In this document: positions 5,818 to 13,210 of the stretch, piece by piece
Layout: each line of letters begins with the position of its first letter
Numbering within the stretch: the first letter of the stretch is position 1
From: CAZDIO01 sp964505555
GTDB lineage: Bacteria; Bdellovibrionota_C; UBA2361; SZUA-149; CAZDIO01
Assembly: GCA_964505555.1 (NCBI GenBank)
Contig: CAZDIO010000044.1
Location: forward strand, 1 to 20,650
DNA: 20,650 bases
Direction: 5' to 3'
Made by a program: the position numbers and the translations under genes
The notes under the pieces: model-generated
The model's database searches: none
What the model saw: the letters and a program-made list of their open reading frames with translations, nothing else
Told to the model about the DNA's origin: nothing

Positions 5818-7782
5818 TTAGCAGGAGGAGGAGAGAACGGAGTAGATCTTTTTTCCAATATTTTCATCCTCTAAAGCTCCCAGCCATTGCTCAACTGATG
5901 ACAGGGGGAGGCTTGAAGAGGAGATCATTTGCAAACGTTTTTCAATTGCTGCCATAGAAAATGAGTTTATTTGAGTAGAGAAAAAATTCACATGGGGCAT
6001 GGAATTTATGAGGTGCCAAAAAAGAGAGCTTCTATCGTTTTCTGAAAGATGCTTTTTGGTAATCAGATCTCCAATGCAGATCGCGCTCGGTTGACACTCC
6101 CGTTCATGCAAGGAAAGAAGAGGAATTCCAGCAGAGGCAGCAAGCACTGCTTCTGTACGTACTTCTAAGAGCGAGTCTACGGTTGGTGTAGGGCTCTTTA
6201 ATGAAAAGATCAGATCAACACTGCTTAGGACATACATCATGGAGAGATCAATCTCTTTTTCAGAGGTGAGGTTAATAATCTGAATGTTTGGTCGAGCTCC
6301 CACGAGCTGTTGAAGTAAGGTTGCTGAGGTTTGCTGCGCTCTGTTTTGGCAAAGAAGCACAAACGTAATTGAAGGAAGGCCAAGGACGAGTGACTTCATT
6401 GAGTCAATCACCCAGGAGAGATGAGCTGAAGCATCATCAGCATTCGGCATGCAAACATCAGGCATAAAAAACAGTGCAATAACATCTGAGTCTTTCTGCC
6501 GTGAGACAGCCTGAAAGTTTGTATCTCGCGCTCGACGCAGTAAAGGAGAGCGCAGTAAAGAAGAGGGGCTAACGGGTGGGAGGATCACCGCTCCGGGGAA
6601 AAGTCGCCCCTCAGGATTTGTTTTTAAAAAATCCCCCCCGGCAACAACAAACGGCGTAAGCTCATTGGGGTGAGTTTTATGGAGAAACTGCACCTTCTCG
6701 GGAAATGATGCGGGAATAAAAGCATACCCATGATGTTTAGCGAAGATCAGTTTTGATAAAATTCTATGAGAAGCGGTCTCTGTTTCCTCAGCCAATACCT
6801 CTTTGGGTAGTTCCTGAAGAGAGGTAGTAAACCCAAGTGTATTGAGCGTTTTTGATATATAAGAAGTAGCTGCATCTTCTTCGTTAAGAGTTTGAATGGT
6901 ACAGGAGAGGTCTTTTTTACCAAGAGAGGTTTGCTGCTTCTTGTTTTCAATATAAGCTTTTACCTCTTCAGCAAGAGAGTCTTTCTCTAACGTTTCCGTA
7001 AGAGAGTTAGGATGTAGGCGGTATTTATAAAAGGGAGCATCGTCATCAAGATGCGCATAACAAAACGCTTTACTTCCACGAACCCAATAATCAAAATCTT
7101 CATACCCTCGAAAGGACTCGTTATAAGTTCCAACACCGTCCCTTAATTCCCGGCGGTAGAGAAAGCAGGCGTTAATAAAGTTATCATGAAAGAAGGGGAG
7201 GGAAGAGGGAGTAAGCGGAAGAAGGAGGAGATCGCTACTGTTTGGGTCTTGATCGAGCTCTCGATACGAAGAGTTTTTTAACTCTGCTCCTTTTTTATCG
7301 ATAAGTCTTACATTTGCATAGACAAGAGCGATACCTGGATTAAGAAGCAGGAAATCTCCTAACTTCTTTAGTGCTCCGGGAAGAAAGCAGTTGTCGGCAG
7401 AGGTCCACGTAAGGAACGTTCCCTGGGCAAGTTCAAACCCACGATTGAGGGCGTGAGCAAGCCCACAGTTTTTCTGCTCATACACCCGAAGTCGGGGATC
7501 GTCAGCAAAGGGGCGGAGTGCTTCTTGGATGTTGTCGGTGGAACCATCATTGATGAGGATCAGCTCAAGTGGATACCCAGTTTGGGTAAGCACTGATGAG
7601 ATAGATTCTCGTAAATACGCTGCTTGATTATAAACGGGAAGAATGACTGAAATTAGTGGTCGCTCTGCAACCGGCTCAACCCCGCTCGGGGTTGCAAAAG
7701 GGAAGTTATAAAAATACCTCCCTTTCTTTGGCAAAGTGCGCAAAGAATCTGACCGAAAAGCTCGAAGGAGATTAGAAAACAT
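5818..7782 (-). CDS. GT2 glycosyltransferase with a second, unassigned C-terminal domain
   Basis: The predicted cytoplasmic enzyme transfers a sugar from a nucleotide sugar to a lipid-linked or surface glycan. Residues 42-265 form a GT2 (GT-A fold) domain: LISVILPVYNQAAYLRESI, LILINDGSTDN (NDGS 78-81), metal-binding SADN (128-131, in place of the common DxDD), and the acceptor-side GYEDFDYWVR (226-235) followed by YKYRLHPNSLT. From about 290 to 654 a second region of alternating hydrophobic strands and helices (FVVAGGDFL, VIALFFMPDV, ITFVLLCQ, PNIQIINLTSE) looks like a GT-B-type half, but its family was not recognised. No ribosome binding site sits before the ATG at 7782. A -35/-10-like pair (TTGTAT, 17 bp, TATCAC) ends 5 nt before it, so leaderless translation is possible. 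Confidence 0.87.
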   Translation of the reverse strand: MFSNLLRAFRSDSLRTLPKKGRYFYNFPFATPSGVEPVAERPLISVILPVYNQAAYLRESISSVLTQTGYPLELILINDGSTDNIQEALRPFADDPRLRVYEQKNCGLAHALNRGFELAQGTFLTWTSADNCFLPGALKKLGDFLLLNPGIALVYANVRLIDKKGAELKNSSYRELDQDPNSSDLLLLPLTPSSLPFFHDNFINACFLYRRELRDGVGTYNESFRGYEDFDYWVRGSKAFCYAHLDDDAPFYKYRLHPNSLTETLEKDSLAEEVKAYIENKKQQTSLGKKDLSCTIQTLNEEDAATSYISKTLNTLGFTTSLQELPKEVLAEETETASHRILSKLIFAKHHGYAFIPASFPEKVQFLHKTHPNELTPFVVAGGDFLKTNPEGRLFPGAVILPPVSPSSLLRSPLLRRARDTNFQAVSRQKDSDVIALFFMPDVCMPNADDASAHLSWVIDSMKSLVLGLPSITFVLLCQNRAQQTSATLLQQLVGARPNIQIINLTSEKEIDLSMMYVLSSVDLIFSLKSPTPTVDSLLEVRTEAVLAASAGIPLLSLHERECQPSAICIGDLITKKHLSENDRSSLFWHLINSMPHVNFFSTQINSFSMAAIEKRLQMISSSSLPLSSVEQWLGALEDENIGKKIYSVLSSSC

Positions 7783-7917
7783 AAAAAGTGATAAAACGAC
7801 CTCATTTGAAATACAAGCCTTGGCCTACTTGCGCCAAGGGGATTCTCAGCATAAATAACCAGACACTTTAGGTGTGATTTTAAGTCAGTGGTTATTAATG
7901 CAGTCTAAGTGTCGTTC
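7783..7917. promoter_or_regulatory. Divergent intergenic region between two glycosyltransferases
   Basis: It must hold both promoters. A 7-bp hairpin, ccttggc/gccaagg (7818-7824 and 7833-7839), and an imperfect dyad with ATAACCA and TGGTTAT arms (about 7854-7895) are visible. Either may be an operator shared by both genes. Confidence 0.35.
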
Positions 7918-9129
7918 ATGAAGATAGCAATTGCAGGCACACGGGGAATTCCAGCTTGTTATGGAGGGTTTGAGACCTTTGCTGAAGAGCTCAGTGTTCG
8001 GCTGGTCTCTCGCGGGCATCAGGTCAGGGTGTATGGCCGCTCTCATGTCATCAAGCACAAGGATCGGTTTTACCGTGGAGTGGAGATCAAGCTCCTGCCA
8101 ACGATTCGTCATAAGTATCTAGAAACCCCATTTCATGCATTTTTGACCTTCCTGCACCTTCTTTTTCATCGAGTCGATCTAGTGCTCGTTTGTAATGCAG
8201 CAAATAGCCCCTTTGTTTGGATATTGCGCCTGGCGGCGATTCCCGTCGTGGTTAATGTTGATGGCATCGAGCGACGTCGTGCAAAGTGGAACCTCCTTGG
8301 TCGTCTTTGGTATCGCTTGGGAGAGGTAAGCTCCGTGCTTTTTGCCAGTGAGGTAGTATCTGATGCCCAGGTTATCTGCTCCTACTATAAAGAAACCTAT
8401 CGGAGAGCTTCGACCGTTATTGCTTATGGGCACTCTACGGCAGATGGGGGAACAGATGCTTTAGGGGAGATTCTCACTAAAAAGCTAGTGGGGGAAGAAG
8501 TTCCGGGCGCGTTAGCTCAGAGAGAGATCTTTAGAGAGCTTGGAATATCCCCAAATGAATATCTTCTCTATGTAAGTAGGCTTGAGCGAGAAAATAACGC
8601 CCATGTTGTTATTCAAGCTTATAACGCTCTCCCCGAGCAGGTAAGGACGAAACCACTGCTCATTGTGGGTGATGCCCCGTATGCAAGAGAGTACATCGTT
8701 TCCCTTCGTACCATGGCAAGCTCTGGAGTTATCTTTGCAGGGTTTCGTTTTGGTCTTGATTACCAGGCGCTTCAACTGGGAGCCTATCTCTATGTGCAGG
8801 CCACAGAAGTCGGGGGAACCCATCCTGCGCTTGTTGAGGCGATGGGGTATGGAAATGCGATAATCGCTAACAAAACCCCTGAAAACCTTGAAGTTCTTGG
8901 AGAGGCGGGAAGCTTTTATGAAAAAAACAACAGCGAAGCTTTATCTGCTCTTTTTCTTTTCTATCTTTCAACCCCCCAAGCAGTCTTTGAGTTTCGCAAC
9001 CATGCCCGCAAGCGTGCACAATCGCTTTACAATTGGGAAGAAATCACAAACAAGTACGAACAGTTATTTCGTACCCTCCTACGCTCCGTAGGAGAAAGTG
9101 ATCAGTCGAGTAAAGCGCAGAATAGTTAG
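7918..9129 (+). CDS. GT4 glycosyltransferase, DUF1972/rhamnosyltransferase type
   Basis: The N-terminus MKIAIAGTRGIPACYGGFET is the hallmark of a bacterial group of GT-B retaining glycosyltransferases (Pfam DUF1972 plus Glycos_transf_1) that add sugars, often rhamnose, during exopolysaccharide or O-antigen synthesis. The donor domain holds LLYVSRLERENNAHVVIQAY, PLLIVGDAPYAREY and the nucleotide-binding EVGGTHPALVEAMGYGNAI. The 403-aa length is standard. ATG at 7918 is preferred over GTG at 7909 because it yields the canonical N-terminus; neither has a strong ribosome binding site. It diverges from the GT2 gene and probably acts on the same glycan, but the sugar specificity is not readable. 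Confidence 0.92.
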   Translation: MKIAIAGTRGIPACYGGFETFAEELSVRLVSRGHQVRVYGRSHVIKHKDRFYRGVEIKLLPTIRHKYLETPFHAFLTFLHLLFHRVDLVLVCNAANSPFVWILRLAAIPVVVNVDGIERRRAKWNLLGRLWYRLGEVSSVLFASEVVSDAQVICSYYKETYRRASTVIAYGHSTADGGTDALGEILTKKLVGEEVPGALAQREIFRELGISPNEYLLYVSRLERENNAHVVIQAYNALPEQVRTKPLLIVGDAPYAREYIVSLRTMASSGVIFAGFRFGLDYQALQLGAYLYVQATEVGGTHPALVEAMGYGNAIIANKTPENLEVLGEAGSFYEKNNSEALSALFLFYLSTPQAVFEFRNHARKRAQSLYNWEEITNKYEQLFRTLLRSVGESDQSSKAQNS

Positions 9130-9142
9130 GATAATTTGCTTG

Positions 9143-9172
9143 ACTTCGTAAGTGTGGTGGTGTTTACGAAGT
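9143..9172 (+). promoter_or_regulatory. Perfect 9-bp inverted repeat before the HU gene
   Basis: ACTTCGTAA (9143-9151) and TTACGAAGT (9164-9172) are separated by 12 nt and overlap a TTGACT box. AAAAAGCTTTTT (9178-9189) follows. It could be an operator for the HU gene or the terminator of the preceding glycosyltransferase. Confidence 0.4.
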
Positions 9173-9229
9173 TTTGAAAAAGCTTTTTGGAATAAACGGT
9201 TAGACCTTATATTAAAGGAGATGATGCGT

Positions 9230-9691
9230 ATGGCGACGAAAAAGAAAAGTAAGAAGATGACAAAGAAGCCAGCAAAGAAGATGGCCACAAAGAAGATGAC
9301 GGTAAAGAGCAAAGGTGCTGCAAAAAAAATGATTGCGGCAGCTCCAAAGAAGATGGGACCTCTTCCACCAAAGACTCCAGTAGTTGTTACCCCAAAGAAC
9401 AAAAACACGAAGCAGTTTACCCAAGGGGAGTTCTTTGATTCCCTTCGTGGCTCATGTGGCTTTGGTAGCCGTAAAGAAGCAAAAGAGTTCTACGGTGATT
9501 TTGCAACCATGATTCAATCTGCGCTCAAGAGTGGATACAAAGTAGTTCTTCCAGGATTGGGCAAGATTCAGGTTCGACGAACCAAGGCTCGTATGGGAAG
9601 AAACCCAATGACCCAAGAGCAGATCATGATTCCAGCAAGAAAGAAGGTAGCCTTTACTGCTAATAAGGCATTGAAAGAAGCTGTTTTATAG
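9230..9691 (+). CDS. HU-family nucleoid protein with lysine-rich N-terminal tail
   Basis: The protein bends and compacts DNA. Residues about 62-153 form the HU/IHF domain: FTQGEFFDSL, a helix, LPGLGKIQVRRTKARMGRNP with the DNA-intercalating proline at 126, and IPARKKVAFTANKALKEAV. Residues 1-60 are a disordered basic tail with five KKM triplets (at 8, 16, 21, 32 and 40) and AAK/PKK segments, like the histone H1-like tails of Deinococcus HU, though mycobacterial HupB carries its tail at the other end. ATG at 9230 was chosen among three in-frame ATGs because AAAGGAG ends 9 nt upstream. It is a single-gene unit closed by the terminator at 9718-9761. A product this basic is probably abundant and chromosome-bound. 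Confidence 0.92.
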   Translation: MATKKKSKKMTKKPAKKMATKKMTVKSKGAAKKMIAAAPKKMGPLPPKTPVVVTPKNKNTKQFTQGEFFDSLRGSCGFGSRKEAKEFYGDFATMIQSALKSGYKVVLPGLGKIQVRRTKARMGRNPMTQEQIMIPARKKVAFTANKALKEAVL

Positions 9692-9717
9692 TTTTTTTCA
9701 TAATACCTAATTTAAAA

Positions 9718-9761
9718 CACCGGTCTCTGTTGGAGTATTCTCTGATTGAGGCCGGTTTTTT
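9718..9761 (+). terminator. Rho-independent terminator of the HU gene
   Basis: ACCGGTCTC pairs imperfectly with GAGGCCGGT across a loop of about 20 nt and runs into TTTTTT at 9756-9761. Confidence 0.8.
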
Positions 9762-9828
9762 GCAACCTGGTGACCGTTTGTAATTCTTCCCCTTGAGTTT
9801 GCTGGGGGCTCTATGATAGGGCGGGAGC

Positions 9829-11157
9829 ATGCTTAACACATCTTCAAAGAGGGGGGTTCTCCTCTCATCAATCTTTTTTGTTTTTATTGTCGTGATCTTC
9901 TCTGTTGCTGGTTGCGATAGTGGAGGAGCAGGAATAGGTGATTCAGGGGACTCTGGTGGTGGTGGAGGGGGAGCAAGTCTTGGCATCCCAACATTTAGCG
10001 GGGACGTTCCTTCTGGTGAAGTTCCCACCTTTGGTGATGATGGAAGCGTGGTGACGGATACGGAGTGTCTTCCATCATCAGACCTTGTCCAGGTGCAGGT
10101 CAATCCTGGTGTTGGAGGCTCAACGCGGCGAACGACAGGGGTGTTTTCAGCAGCCTCTGCACCGTGTGGTCTTATCGGTGTTTCAATTGCGGTGGTAAAT
10201 ACGAATGCCTTTCAAGTTGTGTCTCAAGCTCTAGCAGCGGACATCTTTACCATTGAGCTTATCTCTCCATCCAATGCGAGTGTCGTCAGTGTTCTTGACA
10301 ACCCGCCACGAACTACTGCCGTGAGGATAGACGATAACGTAAACTCTCTGCCTTACCCTACCTTAGGAGCTGATGCTCCCGTTGAGAATGGAATCTACAA
10401 TCAGAGCCTTTTCTTTTTTAACAATAACTCCTCGGTGCCGTTACAAGGAACCGTAATTGCAAAAAACGATCGAGACTTTGATTCAGGAACTCTCCGAGTG
10501 AATGTCTTTTTGGTCGGACAAAATGCAGTGGATAGTCGTACCGATATTGAGACAGCAATAGATAACTGGCGTATTGTCTACGGGGTTTCTGGAGTAAGAA
10601 TCGCACTTTCGGTGAGGATCTTTGAGATTAGTGATGGAGAGCCCCTTCTTCCAGCGCCAGGAGATGGAGCAGATTTCTATTTTGAGCAATCATCGCGAGG
10701 TGATGTGCAGCCTTTTGCTGTAAACATGTTTGTGGTCGATGATATTGAAGACGCAGAAGGCTCTCTTTTTGGAGTTGCCCCTTCGATTCCTGGGGCGGGT
10801 ATTCCCACAAGGGAGAGTGGTGTTACGATTAGTCTCCTCTCTGTGCAGGGTGATGATGGGGCGTTAAGTCCAGCAGAGGTAAGGCTACTTACTCAGGTTA
10901 TGGCTCACGAGGCTGGGCATTATCTGGGACTCTATCACCCTGTTCAAGGAGTTGTTGTTGGACCTGGTCAGGTGGTCTTTGTGCCCGGACTTGACGATCC
11001 TCTTGATGATACCCCAACATGTACTGATATGAGTCAATGTCGCCTCAATGGTGCGGCATCAAATCTGATGTTTCCATTTCCTGATTCCACGGTCGTTCAG
11101 TTAACCCTAACAGAAGACCAGGGAGAAGTTCTCAACCGACAGGCGATTGTCGATTAG
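9829..11157 (+). CDS. Lipoprotein metzincin metalloprotease, pappalysin-like (M43)
   Basis: The predicted surface or periplasmic zinc protease is tethered by lipid. The signal peptide ends in the lipobox SVAGC (Cys 29), followed by a Gly/Ser-rich flexible linker (30-50). The C-terminal domain carries the full metzincin zinc site HEAGHYLGLYH at 360-370 (three His and the catalytic Glu 361). A DTPTC segment and NLMFP with the Met-turn Met 414 follow, an order that matches pappalysins. Residues 80-300 form a beta-rich region of unknown family with several cysteines. GGGAG just upstream of ATG 9829 supports the start. The gene at 11186 follows after 28 nt and may be co-transcribed. The substrate is unknown. 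Confidence 0.88.
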   Translation: MLNTSSKRGVLLSSIFFVFIVVIFSVAGCDSGGAGIGDSGDSGGGGGGASLGIPTFSGDVPSGEVPTFGDDGSVVTDTECLPSSDLVQVQVNPGVGGSTRRTTGVFSAASAPCGLIGVSIAVVNTNAFQVVSQALAADIFTIELISPSNASVVSVLDNPPRTTAVRIDDNVNSLPYPTLGADAPVENGIYNQSLFFFNNNSSVPLQGTVIAKNDRDFDSGTLRVNVFLVGQNAVDSRTDIETAIDNWRIVYGVSGVRIALSVRIFEISDGEPLLPAPGDGADFYFEQSSRGDVQPFAVNMFVVDDIEDAEGSLFGVAPSIPGAGIPTRESGVTISLLSVQGDDGALSPAEVRLLTQVMAHEAGHYLGLYHPVQGVVVGPGQVVFVPGLDDPLDDTPTCTDMSQCRLNGAASNLMFPFPDSTVVQLTLTEDQGEVLNRQAIVD

Positions 11158-11185
11158 AGTTTTTTATCGAACTTAGAAGGATATA

Positions 11186-11707
11186 ATGAAAGAGCGAACA
11201 AGAGTTTGGATGTTGTTTTTGAACGCTACTTTTATTAGCGCGCTGATCTTATCATTCTTGGTTTCTACCCATGTAAGTGCAGAAAAGATTAACGATCCGA
11301 TATTGATGGTCTTCTCCTCGCGACACATGAAGATGGATATAAAGAAACTTGAGCAACTAGCCGGGGGGGAGGATCCTCTCGTGAAGCGGTTGCTGGAGCT
11401 AAGGACAGACCAGACATATCCTTACGTATCGGTTCGCGCAGAGAAGGCGCTTCTTTATTACTCGGAAAGGGAAGAGGTAAAGCAGGTGCTCCTAAGTGAT
11501 CTTCAAGCTCCAGAGAAGAAAGGACTTGCACGGGTCATTGCAATTCATTTAGACCGCGTTACAAATCAGACCTTAAAAGAGGAGCTCGCAAAGCTTGCAA
11601 TTGAGCGGGCAAGTGGAGATAAAGACTTTATCCCTTATGCACGGGCTGCAACAAGTGAGAGCTCAGACCCAAAACTACGTGCGCTGGGTGAAAAGTTGCT
11701 TCAATAA
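11186..11707 (+). CDS. Secreted alpha-helical (HEAT-like) hypothetical protein
   Basis: A 173-aa protein with a basic N-terminus, a hydrophobic core and a likely Sec cleavage after THVSA (residue 32). The mature part is all-helical, with pairs of helices such as DPLVKRLLELRTD, VSVRAEKALLYYS and LKEELAKLAIERA. These read like short HEAT or Armadillo repeats, though no repeat unit is regular enough to be certain. AGAAGGAT lies 3 nt before the ATG. It sits 28 nt behind the lipoprotease gene, so it may be a partner, inhibitor or substrate adaptor; that is inference. No transmembrane anchor follows the signal peptide. Confidence 0.75.
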   Translation: MKERTRVWMLFLNATFISALILSFLVSTHVSAEKINDPILMVFSSRHMKMDIKKLEQLAGGEDPLVKRLLELRTDQTYPYVSVRAEKALLYYSEREEVKQVLLSDLQAPEKKGLARVIAIHLDRVTNQTLKEELAKLAIERASGDKDFIPYARAATSESSDPKLRALGEKLLQ

Positions 11708-11754
11708 CAACTAGTTGCCCTACCATCGGCGATCTCACTATTTGCCCCGCTAAC

Positions 11755-11783
11755 TTGACAAAACTCCTGTCTTTTTATAAAAC
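11755..11783 (+). promoter_or_regulatory. Sigma70-type promoter for the 11850 gene
   Basis: A consensus TTGACA at 11755-11760 is followed by TAAAAC at 11778-11783 (17-bp spacer), or TATAAA with 15 bp. It predicts a leader of about 60 nt. Confidence 0.65.
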
Positions 11784-11849
11784 CTGCATTAGTTATCTCC
11801 TTTAGTTGTCACAGTTTTCTGTCTCCGGTGTCTAGATGTCGGTTCCTCG

Positions 11850-13178
11850 ATGAAAGGAAAGAGTTACCTTGTTGTGCTTCTTATGAGCGCCATTTTCATT
11901 GGTGGCTATTACTTCTTTTTCCATTCTCAAAATACGCTCTCACCGATTACAATCGCCGAGCTTGTATCCGCGCTTGAAAGTAAAGATAAAACAGAACTTG
12001 GAAAACTCGAACCTTCCGTGCTGGAGCGGTTGCCAGGGTATGAAAAGGAGGTTCTTCCGCTTGTTAGAAAAAAGGCTCTTGAATTAGTTTTAATAAAATT
12101 TCGATCCAAGGATTGGGAGCACTGGACGAGTCAAACGGCGGCTGCTTCACCGGCAAGAGAGTTTATTGATAGTCTCACTGCCGTAAATAGCTCACTGGGT
12201 ATCTATCTGGAAACAGCGGCGTATCTCTTTTACGATCTTCACCAGAACACAGCGCAGGGAATTCCTTATCCGTTACCCGATCGGATGAAGTTTCTTGAAC
12301 AACATACTGGAGAGATATTTCAAGCGAGAAAAACGGTAGTTCCTCCGCAATTTATGTTTGCTCCAGAGATCGTCTCCGATGAAACCTTTTTACGTATCTT
12401 TGAAAAGGTGCGGGGAAGTCTTGTTGCCAGATATATCGAAAAGAATCCAGAACGATATACCTCTCATCTAGCGCTTGCCTATAGCTTAAATTCACTTACT
12501 TCAGGAGAGGTGGTGCTTGCTTCGTTAGCAGGGATGTTACGCCACTTTTCGCTAAAAACTGATCGTGAATTTCGTGAGATGGTTCTCTACAATGAGCTGC
12601 AATCAAAACAGTTAACACGCTTTGCAGCAATAGATCCTGGGGTTAGACGCGCTCTTGCCGAGCTCTTTGTGATGGGTGCGGTAGATAGTTTAAAGGGTGG
12701 AGATTCAATCCAAGCTTCAAAGTTTCTGAGAGAATCTACGGCACTAGAACCAGGGCTGAAGATCCAGAATGTAGTCAAAGCTCGACTTGAGGCGAAAAGT
12801 CATAGTGTAAAAAGCGACGTTCCTAAAAGTGACACAACGACCGATGAGACGGAAGAAAACAAGATAGAAAAAGAAAGTAATGCAGAAAGCCACACACCGA
12901 AAAATGACCTCGTAAAGAATGGAGAGGTTCTTTCTAATGTTTCTGAAGTGAATGGAGAACTCTTAGAAGCTGATACGACCAAAGAGGAGTTCTCTTTGTA
13001 CGTCATGGCGATAATCTTTATTATCTGTGCCATGCTCCCCGCGGCTGTTTTTTATCAACTCACGGCACGTTCTCTTCCAAAAAGTAGCGCCCCACGTGAA
13101 GAGCGCTATGTTGCAAAGATGATTCGAAACGATATCGAAGAGCAGCAAGAGCTTCAGCTCCAAAATCGCAACAGATAG
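11850..13178 (+). CDS. Membrane-anchored hypothetical protein, paralogue 1
   Basis: A 442-aa protein with an N-terminal membrane segment (about 6-24), a large helical domain (30-310), an acidic, Lys/Asp/Glu/Ser/Thr-rich linker (about 315-378), a second membrane segment (382-404) and a basic 38-residue tail. The topology implies a periplasmic central domain held at both ends, with short cytoplasmic ends. No family was recognised. It is homologous over its length to the next gene: compare SPAREFIDSLTAVNSSLG with SPAKAYVQRVWVVNPGLA, and VRRALAELFVMGAVDSL with IKRALSQLFLIGALDQV. The shared final segment (GDSIQASKFLRESTALEP) resembles a single TPR helix pair. No ribosome binding site is clear before the ATG. 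A strong promoter lies at 11755-11783. Confidence 0.8.
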   Translation: MKGKSYLVVLLMSAIFIGGYYFFFHSQNTLSPITIAELVSALESKDKTELGKLEPSVLERLPGYEKEVLPLVRKKALELVLIKFRSKDWEHWTSQTAAASPAREFIDSLTAVNSSLGIYLETAAYLFYDLHQNTAQGIPYPLPDRMKFLEQHTGEIFQARKTVVPPQFMFAPEIVSDETFLRIFEKVRGSLVARYIEKNPERYTSHLALAYSLNSLTSGEVVLASLAGMLRHFSLKTDREFREMVLYNELQSKQLTRFAAIDPGVRRALAELFVMGAVDSLKGGDSIQASKFLRESTALEPGLKIQNVVKARLEAKSHSVKSDVPKSDTTTDETEENKIEKESNAESHTPKNDLVKNGEVLSNVSEVNGELLEADTTKEEFSLYVMAIIFIICAMLPAAVFYQLTARSLPKSSAPREERYVAKMIRNDIEEQQELQLQNRNR

Positions 13179-13210
13179 TGCGGTGTTTCTGATGAAAGTT
13201 GTGTAGTCCG

